Assembly (NCBI GenBank): GCA_964017235.1
Contig: OZ024927.1
Location: forward strand, 28,353,160 to 28,417,159
Reading direction: 5' to 3'
Length of the DNA: 64,000 nucleotides
DNA from: Sabellastarte sp. h YS-2021
Lineage: Eukaryota; Annelida; Polychaeta; Sabellida; Sabellidae
Of the stretch, positions 24,460 through 36,035 are shown in pieces. The notes beneath the pieces were generated by a model. It ran no database searches and was not told the DNA's origin. It saw only the letters and a list, made by a program, of their open reading frames with translations. Position numbers and translations under genes: made by a program. The first letter of the stretch is position 1, and every line of letters starts with the position of its first letter.

Positions 24460-27400
24460 GTAAAAAGTAGGTTAAAAATATTTAAAGAAATACTATAAAT
24501 GCAATATCCTCGTTCGACCATGAAGAAGGGATCCAAAGGTCAAATCTGACCATACCAAAAGATTCCCAGCCAAAGAATTTAGGATGGTTTACCATCACAA
24601 ACCTGTCGGACCAATAATAAGTGAGTCATAGGCACTTTTTAAGTTTGGCTATCCTTGTTTGACCTTGACGGAGGGGTCTAAGGTCAAATCCGACCACACA
24701 AAAAAATTCCCAGCCCATGATTTCCTGTAGCTTGTTTACCATCCCAAACTTGTAGGACCAATAATAAGTGAGTTATAAGCAATTGTAAGTTTGGCTATCC
24801 TCAATTGACCTTGAAGGAGGGGTCCTAGGTCAAATCTGACCACACCAAAAGAATCCCAGCCCATGATTTCCTATATGTTGGTTTACCATCCCAAACCTCC
24901 AAGACCAATAATATGCGAGTTATAAGCACTTTAAGTTTGGCTATCTTCGTTTGACCTGGAAGGAGGGGTCTAAGGTGAAATCCGACCACACCAAAAGATT
25001 CCCAGCCCATGATTTTCTATAGGTTGGTTTTCCATTCCAAACCTCTAGGACCAATAATAAGCGAGTTATAAGCACTTTTAAGTTTGGCTATCCTCATTTG
25101 ACCTTGAAGGAGGGGTCCAAGGTGAAGTCCGACCACACCAAAGAATTCCCAGCTCATGATTTTCTATAGGTTGGTTTTCATTCCAAACCTCTAGGACCAA
25201 TAATAAGCGAGTTATAAGCACTTTTATGTTTGGCTATCCTCATTTGACCTTGAAGGAGGGTTCCAAGGTCAAATCGGACCATATTAACAGATTCCCAGCC
25301 CATGATTTCCTACAGGTTGGGTACAATGATTTACTCAACAGTGAGAACCTGAAAGAAGCTTTGCTCAGCTATGCCATGACATAGAGGTCTGCAATTTCAC
25401 TATGTTATAGCTGACCAAAACGTCTGTGAATAACATATTTAACAAAATACTCTAAATGTAATAGTTTTCAAGTTACAACTGATTTACTCAACAGTGAGAA
25501 CCTCAAAGGAACTATTACTCAGCTATGCAATGAGCTACATGTCTGAATTTTTGCTCTGTTATAGCTGACCTAAAAGTAGGTGAACAACATATTTAAGCAA
25601 AATACTGTAAATGCAATAGTTTTCAAGTTACAACTGATTTACTCAATAGTGAGAACCTGAAAATAGCTATTGCTACGCTATGCCATGAGCTATAGGTCTG
25701 TAATTTCACTATGTTATAGCTAACCCAAAAGTAGGTGAACAATATATTTTAACAAAATACTCCAAATGCAATATTTTTCAAGTTATAGCCGATTTACTCA
25801 ACAGTCAGTGCCCGAGAATAGCTATTGCTCAGTTGTGCCATGAGCTACAGGTCTGTAATTTCACTATGTTATAGCTGACCCAAAAGTAGCTGAATAACAT
25901 ATTTGCACAAATTTCTGTAAAGGCAATAGTTTTCCAATTACAACTGATTTACTCAACAGTGAGAACTTCAAAGTAGCTATTACTCAGCTATCCAATGAGC
26001 CACAGGTCTGGAACTTCACTATGTTATAGCTGACCCCAAAATAGGTGAATAACATATTGCAACAAAATACTCTAAATGCAATAGTTTGCAAGTTATAAGT
26101 GATTTACTCAATAGTGATGACCTAAAAGTAGCTATTACTCAGCTATGCCATGAGCTACAGGTCTGAAATTTTACTATGTTATAGCTGACCCAAAAGTAGC
26201 TGAATAACATATTTATACTAAATTCTCTAAATGCAATAGTTTTCAAATTATAAGTGATTTACTCAACACTGAGAACTTCAAAGTAGCTATTACTCAGCTA
26301 TGCAATGAGTCACAGGTCTGGAACTTCACTATGTTATAGCTGACCCCAAAATAGGTGAATAACATATTGAAACAAAATACTCTAAATGCAATAATTTCCA
26401 AGTTATAAGCAATTTACTCAACAGTGATAACCTCAAAGTAGCTATTACTCAGCTATGCCATGAGCTACAGGTCTGAAATTTTACTATGTTATAGCTGACC
26501 CAAAAGTAGGTGAACAACATATTTAAGCAAAATACTGTACATGCAATAGTTTTCAAGTTACAACTGATTTACTCAATAGTGATGACCTAAAAGTAGCTAT
26601 TACTCAGCTATGCCATGAGCTACAGGTCTGAAATTTTACTATGTTATAGCTGACCCAAAAGTAGCTGAATAACATATTTATACTAAATTCTCTAAATGCA
26701 ATAGTTTTGCAATTACAACTGATTTACTCAATAGTGAGAACATCAAAGTAGTTATTACTCAGCTATGCAATGAGCTACAGGTCTGAAATTTCACTATGTT
26801 ATAGCTGACTCAAAAGTAGGTGAACAACATATTTAAGCAAAATACTGTACATGCAATAGTTTTCAAGTTACAACTGATTTACTCAATAGTGATGACCTAA
26901 AAGTAGCTATTACTCAGCTATGCCATGAGCTACAGGTCTGAAATTTTACTATGTTATAGCTGACCCAAAAGTAGCTGAATAACATATTTATACTAAATTC
27001 TCTAAATGTAATAGTTTTGCAATTACAACTGATTTACTCAATAGTGAGAACCTCAAAGTAGTTATTACTCAGCTATGCAATGAGCTACAGGTCTGAAATT
27101 TCACTATGTTATAGCTGACCCAAAAGTAGGTGAATAACATATTCAAGCAAAATACTGTAAATGCAATAGTTTTGAAGTTACAACTGATTTACTCAATAGT
27201 GATGACCTAAAAGTAGCTATTACTCAGCTATGCCATGAGCTACAGGTCTGAAATTTTACTATGTTATAGCTGACCCAAAAGTAGCTGAATAACATATTTA
27301 TACGAAATTCTCTAAATGCAATAGTTTTCCAATTACAACTGATTTACTCAATAGTGAGAACTTTAAAGTAGCTATTACTCAGCTATGCAATGAGCCACAG

Positions 27401-27990
27401 ATCTGAAACTTCACTATGTTATAGCTGATCCCAAAATAGGTGAATAATATATTGCAACAAAATACTCTAAATGCAATAGTTTCCAAGTTATAAGCGATTT
27501 ACTCAACAGTGATAACCTAAAAGTAGCTATTACTCAGCTATGCCATGAGCTACAGGTCTGAAATTTTACTATGTTATAGCTGACCCAAAAGTAGCTGAAT
27601 AACATATTTATATGAAATTCTCTAAATGCAATAGTTTTGAAGTTATAAGCGATTTACTCAATAGTGATAACCTAAAAGTAGCTATTACTCAGCTATGCCA
27701 TGAGCTACAGGTCTAAAATTTTACTATGTTATAGCTGACCCAAAAGTAGCTGAATAACATATTTATACGAAATTCTGTAAATGCAATAGTTTTTCAGTTA
27801 CAAGTGATTCTACTCATGATGGAAGTTACTGAAAAGCCCAAAAGTAGCTATTACTCACTTAGCTATTGAGACAGGCACCCAACTTACTCACCATATTGTA
27901 GCTATGAAAAAAGTAGCTGAATAACATATTTTAACAAAATGCTCTAAATGCAACACTTTTCAAGTTATAAATGATTTTGTGCATGATTTC
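24460..27990. repeat. 155-bp tandem satellite array, about 17 units
   Basis: GATTTACTCA recurs at 25328, 25481, 25636, 25791, 25945, 26101, 26256, 26411, 26566, 26721, 26876, 27031, 27186, 27341, 27496 and 27651, with a variant at 27806; spacing is 153-156 bp, nearly always 155. A unit holds AGCTATTACTCAGCTATG, GAGCTACAGGTCTGAAATTT and ACTATGTTATAGCTGACCC. From 26566 to 27340 two unit types alternate (TATACTAAATTCTC versus TTAAGCAAAATACTG), making a 310-bp higher-order repeat. A 147-bp array (24508-25320) interrupts the left end; a unit remnant (AAAAGTAGGTT-type sequence to AATGCAATA) remains at 24460-24507. Confidence 0.93.
24508..25320. repeat. 147-bp satellite array, inverted, inserted in the 155-bp array
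   Basis: About six units of the same family as 4447-6632, in opposite orientation (TGGTTTACCATCCCAAACCT, TTTGACCTTGAAGGAGGGG). Spacing is close to 147 bp. Both borders abut pieces of one 155-bp unit (…AATGCAATA to the left, TTTACTCAAC to the right). Confidence 0.88.
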
Positions 27991-28300
27991 ATGAATTTTA
28001 ATGCATTAAAAATTATTAAAAAAATTTATTAAAAAAAAAGTAAGACAGATCCAGGTCTCATACTCACACAAGAGAATCTACCTGTGGCCTAGTACATATA
28101 TGCAAGATATGATAGAAATCCCTGCAATAGTCACTGAGAAAATTGTGATTAAGTGTTGAAATTTTCACACTTTTGGTGGGGGTACCCCCCTTGTAATGTC
28201 TCTAGCAAACAGACGAACAGACAGATTTGCATGCCTTGAACAATTTTTCATCCTCGATAGATAAGGTATCTTTTAAAAAAAACAGCACGTCTCTAGGCCT
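27991..28300. repeat. Flank of the 155-bp array
   Basis: Unique-looking sequence between the last decayed 155-bp unit and the CpG-rich repeat. It includes GTACCCCCCTTGTAATG and CAGACGAACAGACAG, which suggest the non-tandem end of a repeat element. No exon. Confidence 0.35.
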
Positions 28301-28325
28301 TGTAGTTTTGGAGGAGAAGTTGTTC

Positions 28326-28425
28326 ACGCGGACGCGTACGCGGACGCGTACGCGTACGCGTACGCCCACGCCGCAGAGTGACGACATAATGTCAGCTGAC
28401 TGACAAGTCAGCTGACATAAAAAGG
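28326..28425. repeat. CpG-rich (ACGCGT)n microsatellite and 13-bp-stem hairpin
   Basis: 28326-28366 is built from CGCGTACG and CGCGGACG words, unusual in this AT-rich, CpG-poor window. It is followed by a perfect hairpin at 28389-28418: ATGTCAGCTGACT, loop GACA, AGTCAGCTGACAT, then AAAAAGGGGGGG. The order tandem array, CpG-rich run, hairpin matches the family A and 351-bp elements when these are read on the minus strand. It is likely the end of the 155-bp array element. Confidence 0.65.
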
Positions 28426-28667
28426 GGGGGCCCCTGGCCACAGGGCCATGGTGAATTTCGCACGCTGCTCGGAACCTATTTTACCAAATTAGAGAGGTTG
28501 TGAACAACGTTTTTGAAACCTGTATCTATTTTCCGCTACATTACACGTCAGTGATTTCTGTGTTGAACGTCATTTCATAGCATCAAAAGTACTAGCCGTT
28601 ACGTATTTCACGTTAAAAAGAGCCTTGTCACGTTGATCTCTGCCGTGATCTTGTTTTAATTTACCGG

Positions 28668-28752
28668 TATGTTGTGTTTTTGTGTTACATTTTCAATAGA
28701 GAGGTTGCGAACAAAGTTTTATTGAAAATGTAGCACAAAAACGCAACATACA
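28668..28752. repeat. Short foldback repeat, about 85 bp
   Basis: ATGTTGTGTTTTTGTG then TTACATTTTCAATA on the left is matched, inverted, by TATTGAAAATGTAGCACAAA then AACGCAACATAC on the right, around a 21-bp centre. It abuts the CTAG end of the 147-bp element at 28759. Confidence 0.6.
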
Positions 28753-28758
28753 TTAAAA

Positions 28759-29480
28759 CTAGACCTACGCATCAGAGAACTGATGCAAATTTGTATCCAC
28801 TGAAAAGACAACTCACCAAAGCCAGTGAACCATCGTTTGACCTTGAAGGAGGGGCTCAAGGTCAAATCTGAAAACATCAGAAGATTCCCAGCCCATGACC
28901 TCCTATAAGTTGGTTTCATACTGCAAACCTCTAGGACCAATAATAAGTTATCAGCACTTTAAGTTTGGCTATTGTCGTTTGACCTTGAAAGAGGGGCCCA
29001 AGGTTAAATCTGACCACATCAAAAGATTCCCAGCCCATGATTTCATATAGGTTGGTTTCACATTATAAACTTCCAGGACCAATAATAAGCGAGCTATAAG
29101 CACTTCTAAGTTTGGGTATCCTCATTTGACCTTGAAGGATCTGAGCACATCAAAAGATTCCCAGCCCATGATTTCCTATAGGTTGGTTCACCATCCCAAA
29201 CCTCTAGGACCAATTATAAGCGAGTTATAAGCACTTTTAAGTTTGGCTATCCTTGTTTGACCATGAAGGAGGGGTCCAAGGTCAAATCTGACCACACTAG
29301 AAAATTCTCAGCCCATGATTTCCTATAGGTTGGTTTACCATCCGAAACCTCTTGGACCAAAAATAAGCGAGTTATAAGCACTTTTAAGTTTGGCTATCCT
29401 TGCTTGGCCTTGAAGGAGGGGTCCAAGGTCAAATCTGACCACACCAAAAGATTCCCAGCACATGATTTCCTATAGGTTTG
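28759..29480 (-). repeat. 147-bp satellite array, third locus, with its hairpin end
   Basis: Minus-strand reading: about four to five 147-bp units, then the conserved flank, a stem GCATCAG, loop TTCT, CTGATGC (plus-strand 28769-28786), GTAGGT and CTAG (28759-28762). One unit near 29140 has an internal deletion. At 29470-29492 the orientation switches for a short piece (AGGTTTGGGATGGTAAACCA), forming a fold-back junction just before the LINE insertion. Confidence 0.85.
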
Positions 29481-29496
29481 GGATGGTAAACCAACT

Positions 29497-30700
29497 TATA
29501 TGGTTTTTTTTTATCTTTTATTCATATTTTTTTCCAAACAAGTCAAGGTGTTACATGAAGCAAATATACAAAAAAGAGTAATATAGATATACTCATTAAT
29601 ATAGTGAAAAATAAGTTTACAGACAAAATAGAAAAACAATTTACATATTAATTATCTGGTCATGCATACTGATACAAAATCTCCAAACCATTATCATTTT
29701 AGATCACAAATCATAATGCCCTTAAATTTTCAAAAAGGACACCAAATTTTTGAAAGAAAACTTGTTCTTTGCCCCGATTTATGTGGGAAAGATGGTCAGT
29801 AACCTAATTATATTTTAGGGCTCTACAAAAATGATCCCGGTAATTTTCTTTCTGTGATTTTTTTTTATTAAGTATTTACCATAGAGGATAGTATAATTTA
29901 TGGCATAAAAATGTAGTTTATCAACATGGATCCATCCCAACAAAATTTCTAAGATTGTGAATTTTACAGGTTTAGAGAATATATTGCTAAGCCAATTTTC
30001 CAAATAAATCCAGAATCGTCTAGAAGATTCACAATAGTGAAAAAAGTGTTCCAAATTACCTATTTCTCCACATTCTAGACAATTTGGAGATTCAATAATC
30101 TTCCACAGAAACAGTTTGTGTCTACAGTTAAAAACTCTATGGAGTATTTTATACTGTAGGCTTAATAAATATGTGGCTCGAATTATTTTTCCTGGAAGTA
30201 CATAAAAAGATTTCCAATTAATTGTGTCTACGAAAGGATAATATTCCACCCATTTGTTCTGGCTAGTGGGAGCCTGATACAAGTGTTTAATCAATTGACA
30301 GTAGATCTGCTGGCTACTAATTTCATTTAACATTTTCAGGCAAAAGGTTTCGACACTACTGGCAGTAACATGTGTTGTTTCTATGGAAGATGATACTTGT
30401 TTTATAAAACTTACTATTTTATTATATTTTAGGTGGGGAATCACAATGTTAAACTGGTTTTCAAGTTCTATTTTTCCTCTAAAGGAACCATTGCATTGTA
30501 AAATATCTGAAACAGTTGAAATACCAGCTTGCATCCAATCAGAATATTCTGTGGATATGTGTTGGCCTCCAATTTGAAATACATCATTAAAACACACTGG
30601 TGCAACAAGAAGTTCAGTAAAACTTGTTGGTTTAACATTGATAAAGTCAAGCCAGTTTGATAATATACCAAAATAAAATATGTTTCTTGGGAAAAGTCAA
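29497..30700 (-). mobile_element. Tx1/L1-like LINE ORF2 C-terminus, 5'-truncated
   Basis: The minus strand encodes a frame of about 260 codons (30597-29815). It contains LSLQYKILHRVFNCRHKLF followed by the Cys/His knuckle SPNCLECGEIGNLEHFF with HYCE, the typical C-terminal region of L1/Tx1-type ORF2 proteins after the reverse transcriptase. The reverse transcriptase and endonuclease are missing. The 3' side is A/T-rich with no clear tail. It lies against the end of the 147-bp array. Confidence 0.8.
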
Positions 30701-30849
30701 TAGAGAAGAAAATTTTAATTTCCTAAATAAATGTTCCTTGGTAATACCCATCAAGTAGAAAGACAAAACTTTCCATTTTGCATCAGTTTATAAGTCGTTT
30801 AATCCACATGATCTGTGCTGTTTTAATTACCTCTAATACAGTTAACTAG

Positions 30850-31350
30850 AGGTAAACCTCTAGTTGGCCTTAGATGGGGTTATCCTATTAAAAAGGCCTC
30901 ATATCTCCCCTAATATTGCTCCTAGAGGTTCGGAATGTGAAAACAACTTGTACGAAGTCATAGCCTGGGAATTTTTTCCAGGTGATGAACTTGACCTTTG
31001 ACCCCTGCTTCAAGGTTAAATGGGGTCATCACACTAAAACGTCCTTATTTCTCCCTTATTATTGGTGCTATGGCTTCAGAATGTAAAGACATACTATGAA
31101 AAGTCCTGGCCTGCAAATTTTTTGCCCGAGAAAAATTTTTTGGTTTTCCTATTAAAAAGGCATTATATCTCCCTTATCATTGCTACTAGGGGTTCCAAAT
31201 GTGAAAACAACTTACAGGAAGTCATGGCCTCAGACTCTTTTACAATTGTTGACTTTTACCTTTGACCCCTTCTTCAATGTCAAGTGGGGTTATTTTACTA
31301 CAAAAGCCTTATATCTCCTTTAGTTCTCCATTATTACTGATCCTAAGGCG
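30850..31350. repeat. Diverged relatives of the 147-bp repeat
   Basis: Repeated phrases TATCTCCC..TTATTATTG, CCTAGAGGTTC..AATGTGAAAA and TGACCTTTGACCCCTGCTTC with CAAGGTTAA recur about every 120-150 bp. They share words with the regular 147-bp unit but are much more diverged. No protein is supported. Confidence 0.6.
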
Positions 31351-32511
31351 GGAGATCACCGCTGTGGCAGTGGCCTTGTTTTTATTGCTTTTTCAGAATA
31401 AGAAATTTTACATGAACACATGCAATAAAGTGTTTACTGTAGAATTTTACCTTTGATACACAAAGCATTTAAGATAAGAGTGAGGAGACACAGAATATGA
31501 GTAGTACTTGAAGTTAATGAGCTGTCTTTTGAGGGTCAAGGCTCTCTCAAGGTCTTTCAAAAAAAAAAACAAAAAAAAAAACTTATAATAATAAAAAGCA
31601 ATATCTTGAAAGAGAAATTCTTTTAAGGTAAAAAATACTAATCAATAATTCACAAAGAATTGGTGAACTTAGAAAATTCTTTTCCTTGATATGTAACATT
31701 GCAAAATAAAAACTGCAAAAAAACCTTTTAGGGATTAATGCACCTTTTTTTTTTTTTTTTTTTGAATCTCAAGCTATTACCTCCCAATACATTCCAAAGC
31801 TCTAAATTCAAAAATAAAAGAAATCTACAAATCTCTTTTGCCTGTATACTGCATAGCAAAGACACCTGATTGGCTGATTTAAAGGTAGCCTTAACATAGG
31901 TGTAACTTTTGAAGCTATAAACCCAATTTTCATGCTTCAATAACATATTAAATCAGTGTAAGGTCCTTAATCTGTGTAGATATACACAATATATGTGCCC
32001 AAAAGGGTCAATTTGAGCATGCTTTTTTCACTAAACGATAATACATTGGCTCTCAATCAGTCAATTATGGCCCAATTGACTAAAATTTCACTGTTACCTA
32101 GATTTTAATATGAGGAAAGTGCTTTATCTGCATGTTGTAATTTCTGAGAAAATCTGATGAAAAGAAGAGCAAGTAAGTTATTTTTGATCATATGACCTTG
32201 ATACAGGTTAAATTTGTGCCCGTCACAAAATTTTATCATGCCTATAGATGACAACTGTCAAAAATCATTTTGATAGGCCTTCCATTTTGAGCTAATCAAC
32301 TCAGAAAATACTGGCATAGGCTGTCTGAAAATGGGGTGGAACCAATAAGGGTCTCCACTTCAAGGGATGCAGTTATCAAAATGCATTTCATTCACATATT
32401 GGTACATGCTGGACTTCAAGCCACATGTTCTGATTTTCCCTATGGCAACAAATTCTAACAAAATATCTTACTGTTTGCATCAAGACATGGATGATTTTAT
32501 TGCGCTACAAT
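31351..32511. other. Intergenic, no gene recognised
   Basis: AT-rich. It contains A-rich runs near 31559-31582 and a T tract of about 23 bases at 31742-31763. No exon or complete mobile element was recognised. Confidence 0.4.
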
Positions 32512-32643
32512 AGCTTACCATGTGGGACTGAATGCTGATCTCGGATGGCCGCAGGCATCCGGCCAACGTCTAAGAAAAATAGACATTTATAGTTGGCCGT
32601 AGCCTCAGGTTGTCCTCTCGCGGTACACTCTGAGATTCGTCTC
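32512..32643 (+). repeat. Left inverted terminal repeat of the DIRS-like element
   Basis: It matches the reverse complement of 36942-37073 over about 132 bp with about two to three differences, including the segments GGATGGCCGCAGGCATCC and GTTGTCCTCTCGCGGTACAC. Confidence 0.9.
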
Positions 32644-33021
32644 CTTTTCTCGTTGGCCGCGTGATTTCCACTTGCTTTTTATTGCAAGGAAAGAAGTTTT
32701 ACATTTTATTTTTATTGCGTTAATACATCTTACCTAGTGGACAGATGCATTTGTCCGGCGCCTTGCCGGTCTCGCCAAACGTTAGAAAAAAACGTCCTGA
32801 GCTGGGCTCTGGCCGGGACCGGTAGTGTCCTGTTCATTCGCCAGGTGGCTGCATAGCCTCCTTGCCAGTGTGATGCGCATTCGCGCGCATGCGCTCTTCC
32901 TCTTTTTGTTTGGAGCATGAAGGAACGCTTGGAATTTAAGAGAAATTTTCATTTTTAAAATATATATGTTCTAACTGTAGTCTGATCAGTATTTTTGTGT
33001 GAATTTTGTGTGTGAACTATC

Positions 33022-35240
33022 ATGGCATCTCCTAGTGATAGAAAGGGACAACGAAGAGGTTCTTGTGGCCATGTTATGGCGAATTTTGATTTGCACGATA
33101 CATGTGTGAGATGCCGCGAGAAACTTACTGGTGAGGATGACTGTGTGTTGAAGAAACCTTGTAAGATTTGTGATGGCTTTTCGGAAGCTCCGCGGGAGTT
33201 ATTGTCTACCCCTACTTATCGTATAAGGAAAGACAGGAAAGCTGGAGTGTTGGTTTCTCCCAAGGAAGTAACTGTTCTCAGTACTGTCGATAGTGAACCT
33301 ACCTTCCAATCTCCGTCCGGGGATATGACACAGGTTCCGGCTCACCAAGTTTCTGATCCTCCTGCTGTTGCTTCCTCTTCATCTTCTCAACAGTCGTCAT
33401 ATGTCACCGCAGAGCAGTTCTCAGCCATGTCTGACAAATGGGCTGAGCAGGTTGCCCGTATGGAAGCGCTGCTATCCAGGGGAAATATATTTTCAACACC
33501 GGTTTCGGCTGTCAAACCTATTGACACACAGCCTTTGATCTCTACAAAAAAAAAACTCCCTTGGTACCTCCAGCTACCCGTCCCACCGGTCCGGTTGAGG
33601 TTCCGGTAGCTGTTGAGGAATCTGTCACACATAAGAAAGTAAAGACAAAAAGAAAAAAGTCTCATAAGTCAAGGAAGCATGACAAACCGGTATAAGATCC
33701 TAAGCCATCAAAGACAGCAGATCTGAAACCTGACTCTACACCGGAGAAAAGACGGGACCGGTCTGCATCACCGGTCTGGAAGCACTCCTTTGTAAAAGGA
33801 TCTTCTCATTCACCCAAAGCTGTTTCCAGCTCCGGTCCGGAGTCTGTCAAGCAGCCGGTTTCTCACAAGGGTGACTCTAGCCTATTTTCTGCAAACCCTG
33901 ATGCTACCACTGTCGGTACGGGTTCTAAATCAACTACGTCTATGCATACCGGTCACGGGCACCCCTCTACCGGAGCTTGTGCTTTCCCACCGGATACAGA
34001 CATTGAACATTATGAACAGTTTTCAGATGATGAAACTTTTGACCGGTCTGAAGGGGCTTCCGGTTTTGATGAGGGACAGTTGTCTGATACCACCGAGACA
34101 CCAGAACAGACAGAAGAAATGTCATACCGTGAGACTGTCCGGTCGGTGCGCAGTTATATGGGTTGGCACCACATCCCGACTTTTGAAACCACTTACTCTG
34201 AACCTGATAAGTCTAACAATCCCTGGAAGGGAAAGAACCCCAGGAAACCGACACGGGTCTCAGTTGCCATGCCACCGGACGACTGGCTATGTCAGAAGTT
34301 GTAAAGACTTAACTTAACAGCAGTGGAAGGGTACCCATCTAGGTCGCAGGACTCTGCAGGACTTAAGCGGGACCAATTTATAAAAGTACCGAAATCGCAG
34401 TCGAAATGGTACTCTATGCACTTGTTGAAGCCAGAGGGCCCTCACAGACCAGGTCGGTCAGTTTTTAACTGGAGGAATACTGAAGCAAAGGTGAACTCTC
34501 AGTTCCCTAGACTTACCAAGGCCTCAGCGTACCCGTCAACTGGTCCGCCTTCAAGACCCATATCCCAAGAATCACTCCGTCGGTGGGAAAGAGCGGCTAG
34601 GGAGGACAGTTATATCATAAACCATGCCGTGGGGTTTAGTCGCTGTTCCACGGAACTTCAGGACAAAATGTCTCAGAATGTTGCTACTCTATCTTCCCGG
34701 CTGTCCAAGGGTAAATCTCAGAAAGACGTTGCAGATGCTTTGAATGACTTGCGTGACCTCATAGCTTTCCACCAGAAGGTTTCGATTGCTATGGGCACGT
34801 CTCTTCAGCATCTGGCTGATAGCTTATTTGTGCAGACGGCCAATTTGATTCTACTGAGACGAGACTCTTACCTGGACTTTGTCAAAACGGGAGTCAAGCA
34901 AGACACTATAAACAGTTTAAGGAATGCTCCCATGTTTGGCTATGCTTTGTTTCCGGACGCTGCGATCATGACAGCTGAACAAGATATCCAGAAGGCCGAG
35001 TCTTCTAGTATTGCTCAGGGACCTGGTCCGGGTGCTCCTCAGCATACTAATTGGAGAGGTGCACACAGGTACAAACCCTATGATCGTAGGGATAGGAAAC
35101 CTTCCTCTTCCTCTGAACAAGCCTCGCAATCTCAACAGCAGCCTTGGCGTCAGTTTAGCAGGAATCGCTCCAGACGTGGGTGTGGCAGAGGTTCCAACCC
35201 TCGTTTTTCCAAGGCCCAGTCATACAAGCACTTTAAATGA
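33022..35240 (+). pseudogene. DIRS Gag-like ORF1, broken
   Basis: The frame starts at ATG 33022 (MASPSDRKGQRRGSCGHVMA) and has a Cys/His-like motif, CxxC near residues 31-50. A Ser/Gln-rich stretch and a coiled region (WAEQVARMEALL) follow. The frame shifts at the A-run near 33545-33554, then continues through a stop near 33694 and another at 34302-34304. It resumes as a frame of about 305 codons at 34323-35240 that ends in an Arg/Ser/Gln-rich tail (RNRSRRGCGRGS). The later part (LQHLADSLFVQTANLILLRR) resembles the conserved end of DIRS Gag. At least one frameshift and two stops make it a pseudogene. Confidence 0.75.
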
Positions 35241-35504
35241 CAATTATTGTGTGGTTTCCAAAACCCTTCATGTAGATCTAATCAGAAGGGACCCAGTGTG
35301 TTACAAGACTCAATTATCAAACAGAAAGACTTTAAAGTTGGATGTATCTTATCCTGTTGTTTTTCATGCTCCTTCTGTTCATTCACGCGGGCCTCCGCAA
35401 AAGAAAGGAGTAAGACCCGCTCCTTGTCAGAACAAAATAAAGCATGTCAAAGGTGTATGTTGTGTAAATCCATGCCTTTCTGCCCCGTCTGTTCCCAATG
35501 TCCC

Positions 35505-36030
35505 CAATGCTGTCTCCGAACAGAATGTAGGGGGAAGATTACAAAGTTTTTGGCAAGTTTGGCAAAACATGGGTTCGAATCCTCGGGTTGGATGCAACAG
35601 ACAACTCAACAGTGGTAGCCTACATAAACAAACAAGGAGGAACTCACTCAGCAGAGATGTGCGGTCTCCTGTGGAAGATCATGACCTGGTGCCATCATTA
35701 CTAGATAACCTTAAAAGTCAGACACATTCCAGGCTGTCTGAATGTGATGCCTGACCTTCTGTCCAGGTCCAACCAAGTGCAGTCGACAGAATGGTCACTG
35801 CATCCACAGATATTCAAACAGATCTGTCAAAAGTGGTTCACCCCTCATATAGATCTATTTGCCACTTGTCTGAACCACAAACTTCCACTGTACGTGTCTC
35901 CAGTCCCAGACCCAAAGACTTTGGACGTAGATGCTCTAAACATAAACTGGATGGGTCTCAATGCTTATGCTTACCCTCCGACGGCTCTCCTTCACAGGGT
36001 GATCCAGAAAGTCAGGTAATGCCATTGCCT
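35505..36030 (+). pseudogene. DIRS reverse-transcriptase start fused to RNase H/methyltransferase-like region
   Basis: 35520-35590 encodes NVGGRLQSFWQVWQNMGSNP, the usual beginning of the DIRS reverse transcriptase. The sequence then jumps, near 35585-35600, straight to the RNase H block DNSTVVAYINKQGGTHSAEM (about 35602-35661). The catalytic reverse-transcriptase core is absent, so about 1-2 kb is probably deleted. Next come RHIPGCLNVMPDLLSRSN and the downstream region WFTPHIDLFATCLNHKLP, PVPDPKTLDVDAL and AYAYPPTALLHRV. A stop codon lies in frame at 35700-35702. Confidence 0.8.
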
Positions 36031-36035
36031 GATCA

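Noticed and set aside
24460-27990. CRISPR-like array
   Set aside because: Units are contiguous 155-bp repeats without unique spacers in an animal genome; it is a satellite.
28202-28441. Frame with a (VR)n tract
   Set aside because: The tract is the CpG-rich (ACGCGT)n microsatellite read in one frame.
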